From Caballeronia catudaia (lineage in GTDB: Bacteria > Pseudomonadota > Gammaproteobacteria > Burkholderiales > Burkholderiaceae), in NCBI RefSeq assembly GCF_001544755.2, contig NZ_FCOF02000007.1, positions 124,001 to 188,000 on the forward strand: a stretch of DNA of 64,000 bases, in the 5' to 3' direction. This document shows positions 1 to 7,384 of this stretch, in pieces. The number at the start of each line of letters is the position of its first letter. The stretch's first letter is position 1. The notes under the pieces were generated by a model. That model was given only the letters and a program-made list of their open reading frames with translations. It was not told the DNA's origin and made no database searches. The position numbers and the translations under genes are program-made.

Positions 1-1
1 C

Positions 2-1048
2 AAGATCGCGCAGCAATACACGCTCGCGGACAACTTCTTCATGGGCGCGTTCGGCGGCTCGTTCCTGAACCACCAATGGCTCATCTGCGCGTGCACGCCT
101 ATCTACCCGAACGCAGACAAGAGCCCGGCAGCCAGCTCGGTCTCGGCGGTCAATGCGGACGGCGTCTCGCTCAAACTCGCAAAGGCCGCGGGGTCGGCGC
201 TCACCGGCAACACGCAGGGCCTCTTCGTGAACTCGGGCAACCTGACGCCCGACTTCTTCGCGGTCAACACGATGCAGCCACCGTATCAGCCGAGCGGCAA
301 CAAGCCGGCGACGGGCGGCGATCCGAACCTCGCCGATCCGAGCCAGGCGACCACGCTGCCGCCGCAGACGCAGCAGCATATCGGCGATCTGCTGAACAAT
401 GCCGGCGTGAGCTGGGCATGGTACGGCGGCTCGTGGGGCGCGGCGCTGGCGGACCGGTCGGTCATCAACGGCGCGGTCAACGTGGTGCCTGATTTCCAGA
501 CACACCATCAGCCGTTCAACTACTTCGCCGATCTGGCGCCGGGCACGGCCAACCGCTCGCAGCACTTGCTCGACGGCGGCACGAACGGCTCGGAGTTCAT
601 CAAGGCGATCGACGCGGGCACGCTGCCGCAAGTCTCGTTCTACAAGCCGCAGGGCAACCTGAACGAGCACGCCGGTTACACGGACGTCGCGCAGGGCGAC
701 CAGCACATCGCCGACCTGATCTCCCGTCTGCAGAACAGCCCGCAGTGGAAGAACATGGTCGTCGTCGTGACGTATGACGAGAACGGCGGCTTCTGGGATC
801 ACGTGGCGCCGCCGAAGGGCGATCGCTGGGGTCCGGGCACGCGCATTCCGGCGCTCATCGTCTCGCCGTATGCGAAGAAGGGGTTCGTCGATCACACGCA
901 ATACGACACGACGTCGATCCTGCGCTTCATCACGAAGCGCTTCAACCTGCCGTCGCTGCCGGGTCTCACGTCGAGTGACGCCGCGCTCGCCGCCAACGGC
1001 GCGCAGAAGATGGGCGATCTGACCAACGCGCTCGACTTCTCGCAGTAA
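2..1048 (+). CDS. acid phosphatase / phospholipase C-type phosphoesterase (5' end missing)
   Basis: The reading frame is open from the window edge to a TAA stop, so only the last 348 residues are present and the start lies outside. The protein belongs to the phosphoesterase family of bacterial phospholipases C and AcpA-type acid phosphatases, which are exported and release phosphate from esters. Visible family motifs are FGGSFLNHQWLICACTP near the start of the fragment and VVTYDENGGFWDHVAPP around fragment residues 255-270, whose Asp and His are expected metal ligands. The nucleophile region and signal peptide are not in view, so substrate cannot be assigned. A phosphate-scavenging role would suit the Pho block further along, but its promoter is not visible. 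Confidence 0.85.
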   Translation, partial: KIAQQYTLADNFFMGAFGGSFLNHQWLICACTPIYPNADKSPAASSVSAVNADGVSLKLAKAAGSALTGNTQGLFVNSGNLTPDFFAVNTMQPPYQPSGNKPATGGDPNLADPSQATTLPPQTQQHIGDLLNNAGVSWAWYGGSWGAALADRSVINGAVNVVPDFQTHHQPFNYFADLAPGTANRSQHLLDGGTNGSEFIKAIDAGTLPQVSFYKPQGNLNEHAGYTDVAQGDQHIADLISRLQNSPQWKNMVVVVTYDENGGFWDHVAPPKGDRWGPGTRIPALIVSPYAKKGFVDHTQYDTTSILRFITKRFNLPSLPGLTSSDAALAANGAQKMGDLTNALDFSQ

Positions 1049-1070
1049 GCATCGCTCGCGTTGCAACGGA

Positions 1071-1106
1071 AACGGGCCGCGGTTTTCACACCGCGGCCCG
1101 TTTTTC
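1071..1106. terminator. bidirectional intrinsic terminator
   Basis: A 12-bp perfect stem (AACGGGCCGCGG with its complement) encloses an 8-nt loop and is followed by a T run on the plus strand. It lies between the convergent phosphoesterase and GntR genes and can serve both, with the better U-tract on the plus side. Confidence 0.85.
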
Positions 1107-1115
1107 ATTCGATAT

Positions 1116-1817
1116 TCAAGCACCCGCGAACAGCGACGCCAGATCGTTCGTGCGCGCCCCGCTCGCCTGCGCGAGCACGCGCGTCTGCAGCTCGTCCAGA
1201 TGCGTGCGCATCGCTGTCAGCGCGGTAGCGAGATCGCCTGCTTCGAGCGCATCGACGAGGCGGCCATGTTCGTCCGATGCGCAGTTCGACAGTTTCGTCG
1301 GATCGAAAAGCGCCTTATACAGCTCGGTCTTCGCGACGAGCTTCGCGAGAAACGCATGCACTTCCGGCGCGCCGGCCAGTTCCGCGAGCAGCAGATGGAA
1401 GTGCCCCGCGAGGCGCACGCATTCTTCGACGCTGCCCGCCTTCACCGCGCGCTGCTCGGCCTTGACGTGGGCACGCAGCGCGCGCTTCGCCTGCGTCGTC
1501 AGCGCGCCGCACAGCGCGGCAACGATGCCCGCCTCCACCACCTGACGCGCGCGATAGACCTCGCGGATATCTTCGGGCGTCGGCGACGGCACGAACGCGC
1601 CGCGATTTGCTTCCAGCGTCAGCTTGCCTTCGGCGCCGAGCCGCGCCAGCACCTTGCGGATCGTGCCGCGTGTGCAGTCGAACGCGGCGGCGAGCTCGCG
1701 CTCGACGAGCTGCGCGCCGGGCGCGAGCTTGCCGTGCAACAGCGCGGACGTGATCGCGCCGTAGACGCGCTCGTCAACGGTGATTTCGTTCGATGATGTG
1801 TCCGCGCGTGATGCCAT
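1116..1817 (-). CDS. GntR-family transcriptional regulator, FCD subfamily
   Basis: A 233-residue DNA-binding regulator. An N-terminal winged helix (about residues 12-75, with ERELAAAFDCTRGTIRKVLARL as recognition region) is followed by an all-helical FCD ligand domain (about 84-215) that keeps the histidines expected to bind a metal in GHFHLLLAELA, DEHGRLVDAL and MRTHLDEL. I chose the ATG giving MASRADT; the open frame continues far upstream only because it runs antisense to the next gene, and an ATG ten codons earlier is also possible. It is divergent from the cytosine-deaminase-like gene, and two palindromes of GntR type lie between them, so it probably represses that catabolic pair and itself. 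The ligand is unknown, perhaps a nucleobase or cyclic amide. Confidence 0.88.
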   Translation of the reverse strand: MASRADTSSNEITVDERVYGAITSALLHGKLAPGAQLVERELAAAFDCTRGTIRKVLARLGAEGKLTLEANRGAFVPSPTPEDIREVYRARQVVEAGIVAALCGALTTQAKRALRAHVKAEQRAVKAGSVEECVRLAGHFHLLLAELAGAPEVHAFLAKLVAKTELYKALFDPTKLSNCASDEHGRLVDALEAGDLATALTAMRTHLDELQTRVLAQASGARTNDLASLFAGA

Positions 1818-1902
1818 GATGCCTGTCGTGCCTGAGTTGATCCGCATTGTAACGAGTGCCCGCATGCGGATGCGAATTCGGGTTATCACTTTCGACGTAT
1901 TT

Positions 1903-1937
1903 TTGGTTGACCAAACGCTGCTAGAATGGTCAACCAA
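1903..1937. promoter_or_regulatory. paired GntR-type operators
   Basis: Two 12-bp near-palindromes, TTGGTTGACCAA (1903-1914) and ATGGTCAACCAA (1926-1937), match TTGGTNNACCAA and are inverted copies of each other at 11 of 12 positions. Their centres are 23 bp apart, about two helical turns. They lie in the divergent interval, just upstream of the ribosome binding site of the plus-strand gene. FadR/FCD GntR proteins bind sites of this form (TGGT...ACCA); assignment to the neighbouring regulator is inference. Confidence 0.7.
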
Positions 1938-1967
1938 ATGCACGAAACCACGGGAGGATTCCATCGT

Positions 1968-3158
1968 ATGAAGCCATCGACCTGGATCGTCAACGCACGA
2001 CCGTTCGGCGGTGCGCCGATGGACGTGCGCGTCACCGGCGCCGTCATCGATGCGATCGCCCCTCACGGAGAGCGCCAGCCCGCGCCCGCCGACACCGTGA
2101 TCGACGGCGCTTGCGCGCTGCTCCTGCCCGGCTTCGTCGAAGGCCATACGCATCTGGACAAGACCACGTGGGGCATGCCGTGGTTTCGCAATGCGGTGGG
2201 ACCGCGTCTCATCGACCGGATCGAGAACGAGCGGCGCTGGCGTGCGGAAAGCGGCCACGACGCCGCGGCGGCCTCGCGCGCGCTTGCGCTCGCTTTTCTG
2301 CGCGAAGGCACGACACGCCTGCGCACGCACGTCGATATCGACACGGATGCGGGTTTGCGTCATCTCGAAGGCGTCTGCGATACGCGCGCCGCGCTCGCCG
2401 ATGTCCTCGACATGCAGATCGTCGCGTTTCCGCAATCGGGCGTGCTCAAGCGCCCTGGCACGCGCGCGTTGCTTGACGCGGCGCTCGCGAATGGCGCGGA
2501 CGTGCTCGGCGCGCTCGATCCTTCTTCGATCGACGGCGATCCGGCCGCATCGCTCGACATCACGTTCGCGCTCGCGACGAAGCACGGCAAGTCCATCGAC
2601 ATGCATCTGCACGAGCCCGGCGATCTCGGCGCGTTCACGTTCGATCTGCTGCTCGATCGCATCGAGGCGCATGGCTATCAGGGCCGCGTCGTCGTGAGCC
2701 ACGCGTTCTGCCTCGGCGCGCTGCCCGACGCGCGGCGCGGCGCGTTGCTCGAACGCATCGCGCGGGCGGACGTCGCGCTGCTCACGACCGCGCCGGCTTC
2801 GGTTCCCGTGCCGCCGTTCCGGGAGACGCGCGCGGCGGGCGTCACGCTCTTCGGCGGCAACGACGGCATCCGCGATGCGTGGACGCCCTTCGGCTCGCCC
2901 GACATGCTCGAACGCGCGATGCTGATCGCGATGCGCTACGACCTGCGCCGCGACGACGATCTCGCCGCCGCGTTCGATTGCGTGTCGATCGAAGCGGCCC
3001 GCGCGTGCGGCTTCGCGGATTACGGTTTAGCGCCGGGCATGCGCGCGGATCTCGTGCTCGTCGATGCGGAAACTGTTGCGCAGGCCGTGGCGGTGCGCCC
3101 GCCGCGCAGCTTCGTGATGGCCAACGGCACGCCTATACCGCCGGAGTTCACGCGATGA
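1968..3158 (+). CDS. cytosine-deaminase-like metal-dependent amidohydrolase
   Basis: A 396-residue cytosolic TIM-barrel amidohydrolase of the CodA family, which hydrolytically deaminates cytosine or related cyclic amidines. Predicted metal and catalytic residues line up with E. coli CodA: H60 and H62 in GHTHLDKTTWG, H213 and E216 in DMHLHE, H245 in VVSHAF, and D299 in GGNDGIRD. The ATG used has a good GGGAGGA site nine bases upstream; an upstream in-frame start would overlap the operators. The stop overlaps the start of the MFS gene (ATGA), so the two are translationally coupled, suggesting uptake plus deamination of a nucleobase or similar compound. True substrate is uncertain because this family also contains isocytosine, creatinine and pterin deaminases. 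Confidence 0.85.
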   Translation: MKPSTWIVNARPFGGAPMDVRVTGAVIDAIAPHGERQPAPADTVIDGACALLLPGFVEGHTHLDKTTWGMPWFRNAVGPRLIDRIENERRWRAESGHDAAAASRALALAFLREGTTRLRTHVDIDTDAGLRHLEGVCDTRAALADVLDMQIVAFPQSGVLKRPGTRALLDAALANGADVLGALDPSSIDGDPAASLDITFALATKHGKSIDMHLHEPGDLGAFTFDLLLDRIEAHGYQGRVVVSHAFCLGALPDARRGALLERIARADVALLTTAPASVPVPPFRETRAAGVTLFGGNDGIRDAWTPFGSPDMLERAMLIAMRYDLRRDDDLAAAFDCVSIEAARACGFADYGLAPGMRADLVLVDAETVAQAVAVRPPRSFVMANGTPIPPEFTR

Positions 3159-4456
3159 ATCCGCGCGCATCGAACCTCGCCTGGCTCGCGGTGATCGTCG
3201 CGATCGGGCTGAATCTGCGGCCCTTGCTTACGTCGATCAGTCCGCTGATGGGCGTGATCCTGAACGCGACGGGGCTGTCGTTTCGCGGCGCGTCGATGCT
3301 GACCGGCCTGCCCGTCGTCGCGATGGGCGTGTGCGCGTTCGGCGCCAGCGCCCTGTCGCGCGCGATCGGCAATGCGCGCGGCGTGGCGCTCGGGCTCGTC
3401 GCGATCGCCGCGGCCTGCGCCGGGCGGCTCGTCGCCGGGAATGCGGCGGCGCTGATTGTCAGCGCGGCGGTCGCGGGCACGGGCGTCGCGGTCATTCAGG
3501 CGCTGCTGCCGGGCGTGATGAAGACGCGCTTCGCCGCGCGCCTGCCGTTCGCGATGGGCCTCTATTCCGCATCGATCATGGCGGGCGGCGGGCTGGGCGC
3601 GAGCATCACGCCCTCGGTCGCGTCGCGCATGTCGTGGCAGGCGGGGCTTGCTTTCTGGGCGTTGCCCGCGATGATCGCGCTCGCCGTGTGGCTGCTTCTC
3701 ATGCGCGCCGATGCCTTGCCGCGCGCCGCGTCGACGGGCCGTGCCGCGAGCGCGCCGTCGCTCTTTCTCAATCGCCGCGCGTGGACGCTCGGGATTTTCT
3801 TCGGGCTCGTCAACGGCGGCTATACGAGTCTCGTCGCGTGGATGCCCGCGTATTACCAGCAACTCGGCCGCGGCGTGACCGAAAGCGGCGCGCTGCTCGC
3901 GATGCTCACGGTGTTCCAAGCGTCGTCCGCGCTGCTGCTGCCGATGGCGGCTGCGCGCTTCGGTCGCGGCCGGGACCGGCGTCCGTGGCTTGCACTCGGC
4001 CTCGTCGCGCAACTGGCGGGCTTCGGTCTGCTGCTCGTCGCGCCTCTGTCGGCGCCGATCGCGGTCGTCGCGCTGCTCGGCGGCGGATTGGGCGGCGTGT
4101 TCGCGCTCACGCTCGTGCTGACGCTCGATCACGCCGACGATCCCGCGCTCGCCGCGCGGCTCGTCGCGTTCGTGCAGGGCGTGGGCTTCGTCATCGCGGC
4201 GCTGGCGCCGGTCGTCGCGGGCATCGTGCGCGACGTGAGCGGCGGCTTCTCGATGTCGTGGATGATGCTCGCCGCCAGTCTCATCGCGATGATCGCGCTC
4301 AATCTCGTGTTCGGCCCGCGCAGTTACGCACGTTCGATGACCGATCGTCGCGAGGTCAGCGCACCGCGTGACATGCGAAGTATTCGTCGAGCAGATCGGT
4401 CATCCGCCACACGGGGCACGGACGGCGACAATGTCCGTCGTAGCCCGCTTCCTTGA
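3155..4456 (+). CDS. MFS transporter, CynX/NimT family
   Basis: A 433-residue inner-membrane transporter with about twelve hydrophobic segments and the family opening NLAWLAVIVAIGLNLRPLLTS. CynX/NimT proteins move cyanate, nitroimidazoles and other small nitrogenous molecules. Translation starts inside the stop codon of the amidohydrolase (ATGA), so it probably imports that enzyme's substrate or exports its product. The last roughly 35 residues after the final membrane helix are polar, and their DNA runs over the 3' end of the convergent receiver-like gene by 101 bp; this tail may be a recent extension by loss of an earlier stop. Confidence 0.85.
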   Translation: MNPRASNLAWLAVIVAIGLNLRPLLTSISPLMGVILNATGLSFRGASMLTGLPVVAMGVCAFGASALSRAIGNARGVALGLVAIAAACAGRLVAGNAAALIVSAAVAGTGVAVIQALLPGVMKTRFAARLPFAMGLYSASIMAGGGLGASITPSVASRMSWQAGLAFWALPAMIALAVWLLLMRADALPRAASTGRAASAPSLFLNRRAWTLGIFFGLVNGGYTSLVAWMPAYYQQLGRGVTESGALLAMLTVFQASSALLLPMAAARFGRGRDRRPWLALGLVAQLAGFGLLLVAPLSAPIAVVALLGGGLGGVFALTLVLTLDHADDPALAARLVAFVQGVGFVIAALAPVVAGIVRDVSGGFSMSWMMLAASLIAMIALNLVFGPRSYARSMTDRREVSAPRDMRSIRRADRSSATRGTDGDNVRRSPLP

Positions 4457-4865
4457 GACGCGCGATCGGCTCTTCGGGCAGAAAGCCGCTCATCGCGATG
4501 ACGAGGCGATGCGCGTCGTCATCGGCTTCGCGAAGCGCACGCGCGAGCGCATAGTTGCCGCAGCCGCCGATGCGCGTGTCGAGGAAAAGCACATGCGGCC
4601 GCCATTGCTCGACGTTCTCTCTCACCGATGATGGATCGATTGCGAGTTGCGCCGGAAAGCCTTTGAGTTCGAAGAGCGACACGAGCGATGCGCCGAGCAC
4701 GCGCTCCGACAACGCGAGCAGCACGCGACGCGATTCAGGCGGCAGGCGCGACTGCTTGCGCGTCCATAGCGAGCATTGCGCGGGGCTGGTTTCGTATGCT
4801 CGGTTGTTCAAGGCATTCCTGTCACTTTGTGGAGCCGCGCGCGCCACGTTGATGCACGCGCGCAC
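4356..4865 (-). CDS. stand-alone degenerate response-regulator receiver protein
   Basis: A protein of up to 169 residues whose C-terminal 120 residues have a receiver (CheY-like) fold pattern. The phosphoacceptor-like Asp is kept in VLFLDTRIGG and the Thr/Ser switch position in VIAMSG, but the acidic pair expected after strand 1 is missing (VLLALSE) and the Lys of the KP motif is Arg (CRRPCP). No output domain follows. It may be a pseudo-receiver acting by binding rather than by phosphorylation. The start is uncertain because no clear ribosome binding site precedes the first ATG. Its 3' end overlaps the convergent MFS gene by 101 bp. Confidence 0.6.
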   Translation of the reverse strand: MRACINVARAAPQSDRNALNNRAYETSPAQCSLWTRKQSRLPPESRRVLLALSERVLGASLVSLFELKGFPAQLAIDPSSVRENVEQWRPHVLFLDTRIGGCGNYALARALREADDDAHRLVIAMSGFLPEEPIARLKEAGYDGHCRRPCPVWRMTDLLDEYFACHAVR

Positions 4866-5017
4866 TGCGAGTGGGCGATGTTTTGCGTTGTACGAGACGG
4901 TTGGTTTTTCCGATGCGTTGTGGGGCGCGGGGTTGCGGGGATTTCGATGCGCGCACGACGGAGAGGATTGGCAGGAAGCGGGCCAGCGATTGATCGGAGC
5001 TGGCTGACTTGTGATGT

Positions 5018-5515
5018 TCAGCTTCGTCGCGGGTGGCTGCTGATTTTCGGCGCGACACCGCTATCGATGAGTTCTTCGATCAGGCGCTCTTCGGCTGCAT
5101 CTATCGGGCACAAGAGCGGACGGACAGAGCGGAATAAATGAACGGACAGATTCGCGCTTGCGAGCGCCCCGGACAAGCAGAGTTCAAGAGCGTTAAACCG
5201 CGCTGCCTGTTCGTTGCAAAGTGAGGCCTTGTATTGAGCTATCGTCTCTTGCGCCCTTCTGACCTTCACGGCTATCTGACCTAGCCGATGCTCGATCTTC
5301 ACCGCGCCAGTGGCCGTGAGAACGTTTCGGTCCGCCCATGCTTGCTCCTGAATGAAGCTCGGAGCCGCACCCTTCGAGCGAAGGGGCGGGCGGGCACTGT
5401 GGCAGGGTTGGCAGACCGGGACGCTATTACCATTACCGGCAACCCTTCCGGGTTCCCCACCACGGCCCGCCCATAGGCGAACAGAAGCGCCGCGCCGCCT
5501 GTGGTCAGAAGGCAC
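5018..5515 (-). CDS. hypothetical protein, prophage-associated, Burkholderiaceae type
   Basis: An open frame of 165 codons with no recognised domain. The N-terminal third (GRGGEPGRVAGNGNSVPV) has the look of an out-of-frame version of a phage Ash-type N-terminus, while the rest (KIEHRLGQIAVKVRRAQETI onward, then SVRPLLCPIDAAEERLIEEL) has the composition of a real helical protein. The true start may lie inside the frame, and a programmed or accidental frame change near codon 40 is possible because the adjacent frame carries the Ash-like text. It sits within the element scar next to tRNA-Arg. Function unknown. Confidence 0.4.
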   Translation of the reverse strand: MPSDHRRRGASVRLWAGRGGEPGRVAGNGNSVPVCQPCHSARPPLRSKGAAPSFIQEQAWADRNVLTATGAVKIEHRLGQIAVKVRRAQETIAQYKASLCNEQAARFNALELCLSGALASANLSVHLFRSVRPLLCPIDAAEERLIEELIDSGVAPKISSHPRRS

Positions 5516-5536
5516 GCGGGGCTACAGCATTGCGCG

Positions 5537-5594
5537 CCGCCTACATTGCGTAGGCGGTCACGGGTAAAGAGCGTCTACAGGCTGCCAAGCCTGT
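5537..5594. ncRNA. two-hairpin element resembling phage C4/CI immunity RNA
   Basis: Stem CCGCCTAC/GTAGGCGG (5537-5544 with 5550-5557, 5-nt loop) is followed by the conserved-looking stretch TCACGGGTAAAGAGC and a second stem ACAGGCT/AGCCTGT (5577-5583 with 5588-5594, 4-nt loop). Consecutive short hairpins of this kind occur in the antisense immunity RNAs of P1/P7 (C4) and P4 (CI). The transcribed strand cannot be decided from sequence alone. Assignment is inference. Confidence 0.35.
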
Positions 5595-5730
5595 CTCCAG
5601 CGCAACCACGCGCCGGACTTCACAGAAAGGTACAGCCCCGCGATGCGGATTCTACGAGAGCGTCGAAAATTGTAGATCGCAGATGCCTGAAACGAACAGC
5701 ATCGAACCACCCTCCCACATCGATTCGATT

Positions 5731-5750
5731 TGCCTACACAGTGCCTACAC
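5731..5750 (+). repeat. direct repeat TGCCTACAC x2, possible integrase arm sites
   Basis: Two perfect 9-bp copies with an 11-bp period sit about 60 bp from the 3' end of tRNA-Arg. Short tandem sites at this distance from a tRNA attachment core are typical of tyrosine-integrase arm-binding sites. No integrase is left to confirm this. Confidence 0.4.
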
Positions 5751-5764
5751 GAACCGTATAAATC

Positions 5765-5791
5765 AAAAAGCCCAATCGCAGGGACTGGGCT
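5765..5791 (-). terminator. tRNA-Arg intrinsic terminator
   Basis: On the minus strand, AGCCCA and TGGGCT form a 6-bp stem with an 11-nt loop followed by TTTTTGATT, starting 17 nt after the tRNA CCA end. Confidence 0.7.
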
Positions 5792-5807
5792 AAGTATCTG
5801 ATTTTAC

Positions 5808-5884
5808 TGGCCCGCCCTACACGACTCGAACGTGTGACCTACGGCTTAGAAGGCCGTTGCTCTATCCAGCTGAGCTAAGGGCGG
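5808..5884 (-). tRNA. tRNA-Arg (anticodon TCT)
   Basis: A full cloverleaf can be folded: acceptor CCGCCCT/AGGGCGG, D arm GCTCAGCTGGATAGAGC, anticodon arm with loop CTTCTAA (TCT), T arm ACACG-TTCGAGT-CGTGT, discriminator G and encoded CCA. Reads AGA codons, which are rare in this GC-rich genome. Its 3' flank carries the element scar. Confidence 0.97.
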
Positions 5885-5985
5885 AGAACGGAACGCGCGG
5901 CCGACGCTGAGAAGCGAAAAAACCGCCGCGGATCAGAAGAGACCGCGATTTTACCTCATTCGCCGCGCCGCTTGTCCTCGGTTCA

Positions 5986-6816
5986 TCACACCGGTTGTGG
6001 GTGCATCATGAACCAGCCGAGGAAGAAGACGCCCGCGATCACGCAATACACGCCGAACGACGCGAGCTTGCCGTGCCCTTCGAAATAGCGCATCAGGAAG
6101 CGCACGCTCAGATAAGCCGCGATGCCCGTCAGCACGCCGCCGAGCACCGAATCGGCCAGTTGTCCCGGCGCGTGAAACAGCTTCGGCAGCTCGAGCACGC
6201 CCGCCGCGAAAATGATCGGCGTGCCAAGCAGAAACGAAAACTCCGCCGCAGCCTCCGCGGTGAGCCCAGCGCCGACGCCCGCGATCATCGTCAGACCGCT
6301 GCGCGAAAAGCCCGGAATCAGCGCGCCGATCTGCGCGAGTCCGACCAGAAACGCCTGCCTGAACGTGAGCTTTTCAGGCGCCCGCGTCGCACGGCTTCGC
6401 TGCAGGCGATCGCCCAGCCACAAAAGCACGCCATTGACGATCAACGCCGCCGCGACGATCCGCAAATCGTGGAAAATCACCTCGAGCCGCTTTTCCAGCA
6501 GCAGCCCGACGATGCCCGTCGGAATCGTGCCGATGATCAGCGCCCACATCATGTGGCCGTCGTCGTTGCGGCGGCCGCCGAGCGACGCGAAAAAGCCGCG
6601 GATCAGCGCGATCCAGCGTTTGCGGAAATACCAGAGCAGCGCGATGGCCGTGCCGAGATGCAGCGCGACGAGAAACGGCAGCAATTGCGGCGCGTGCTTG
6701 TCGATATGCATGCCGATCAGGCCGGGAATGAGCAGCGTGTGCCCGAGACTGCTGACCGGAAAGAGCTCGGTCACGCCCTGGAGCACGCTCAAGAAAACGA
6801 GAAACCACAGAGTCAC
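5986..6816 (-). CDS. uppP: undecaprenyl-diphosphatase
   Basis: A 276-residue multi-spanning inner-membrane enzyme of the BacA/UppP family. It dephosphorylates undecaprenyl pyrophosphate to recycle the lipid carrier for peptidoglycan and surface polysaccharides; overexpression gives bacitracin resistance. Family motifs are [14 protein letters not shown] at residues 14-27 (the usual form is EFLPISSTGH) and LIPGFSRSG around residue 165, which supply the acidic, Ser and Arg active-site residues. Length is normal. The slightly divergent first motif ([10 protein letters not shown]) is seen in one branch of the family and suggests this may be one of two paralogues in the genome. It stands alone behind a probable sigma-70 promoter about 135-160 bp upstream. 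Confidence 0.93.
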   Translation of the reverse strand: MTLWFLVFLSVLQGVTELFPVSSLGHTLLIPGLIGMHIDKHAPQLLPFLVALHLGTAIALLWYFRKRWIALIRGFFASLGGRRNDDGHMMWALIIGTIPTGIVGLLLEKRLEVIFHDLRIVAAALIVNGVLLWLGDRLQRSRATRAPEKLTFRQAFLVGLAQIGALIPGFSRSGLTMIAGVGAGLTAEAAAEFSFLLGTPIIFAAGVLELPKLFHAPGQLADSVLGGVLTGIAAYLSVRFLMRYFEGHGKLASFGVYCVIAGVFFLGWFMMHPQPV

Positions 6817-6949
6817 GCGTCGGTCCTTTTTTGAGGAGGATGAAGGACGCGCCGTGCAGTTCCATCCCTCGCGTCACGCGAAGCCGAAAGAGGCCGACCG
6901 GGAAGGTGGAAAAGGAGGGATGAGTCGATACGGCGCGCAAACGGGACCG

Positions 6950-6978
6950 ATTATGCCGGTGGCGAAATCGAGCGCCAA
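6950..6978 (-). promoter_or_regulatory. candidate sigma-70 promoter for uppP
   Basis: Minus-strand TTGGCG and CATAAT are separated by exactly 17 bp (four and five of six matches to consensus). The predicted transcript would have a leader of about 125 nt. A further inverted repeat GCCGAC/GTCGGC lies upstream at 7001-7020. Confidence 0.45.
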
Positions 6979-7112
6979 GCGCTAACCGCACACAAATTGC
7001 GCCGACAGTCAATCGTCGGCAAAACGAATTAATAAAGCAAGCAAGATATAAGCAATCCGAAAGCAAGAGCGCTTTGGAACGCCGCAGAGCGCAGCAGGAC
7101 CGCGATCGCCGC

Positions 7113-7199
7113 TCAGACCTTCAGCTTAAAGAGGAAGATTGCCGTGCTCGCGCCGAAAAGGCCGAACATCGCGACGCCCATTGCCATCGCCAGATCCAT
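7113..7199 (-). CDS. 28-residue small membrane protein
   Basis: A short frame starts with ATG five bases after a strong GGAG site (AAGGAGCAATC then ATG) and ends with TGA. The peptide begins MDLAMAMGVAMFGLFGAS, is almost entirely hydrophobic over residues 3-24, and ends with a basic KLKV tail, as expected of a single-pass inner-membrane microprotein with the tail in the cytosol. I do not recognise the family; it does not look like CydX or KdpF. It lies about 300 bp upstream of uppP on the same strand and divergent from the epimerase gene. The strong ribosome site and the clean membrane span argue for a real gene. Confidence 0.6.
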   Translation of the reverse strand: MDLAMAMGVAMFGLFGASTAIFLFKLKV

Positions 7200-7384
7200 G
7201 ATTGCTCCTTGTCCGTCTGATTCCCAACACAGGGTCCACATAACAACATATTGCGTGCGCTTTGCTCAGTCGCAATTTCCCGCAAAGGGTTTTTCCGTAG
7301 GAAATTCCAAGGCAGAATCTACGGTTCAAGCCGCGCGACATCGCACGCGCGGCGTCCAGCCAATCAACGGAGCGCACGGCCATC

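Larger units (their letters stand above)
5018..5807. mobile_element. scar of a P4-like prophage or satellite element at tRNA-Arg
   Basis: The DNA abutting the 3' side of tRNA-Arg holds a prophage-associated hypothetical ORF, two successive hairpins, and two TGCCTACAC repeats. The minus-strand frame beside the ORF reads GRAVVGNPEGLPV, which recalls the start of Ash-family proteins, and the plus-strand text over the first hairpin reads IARRLHCVGGHG, a peptide signature I associate with phage P4-type immunity regions. No integrase gene remains in view. tRNA 3' ends are classic integration sites. These are recollections of family patterns, not searches, so confidence is moderate. Confidence 0.45.

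Noticed and set aside
1818-2702. Upstream half of a 528-codon frame continuous with the GntR gene
   Set aside because: It is antisense to the cytosine-deaminase-like gene and Arg/Glu-rich as expected of a GC-rich shadow; the regulator's natural start is at the ATG at 1817.
7001-7020. GCCGAC/GTCGGC inverted repeat as a terminator of the 28-residue gene
   Set aside because: Only six pairs and no U tract in the direction of transcription; left as an unexplained repeat upstream of the uppP promoter.
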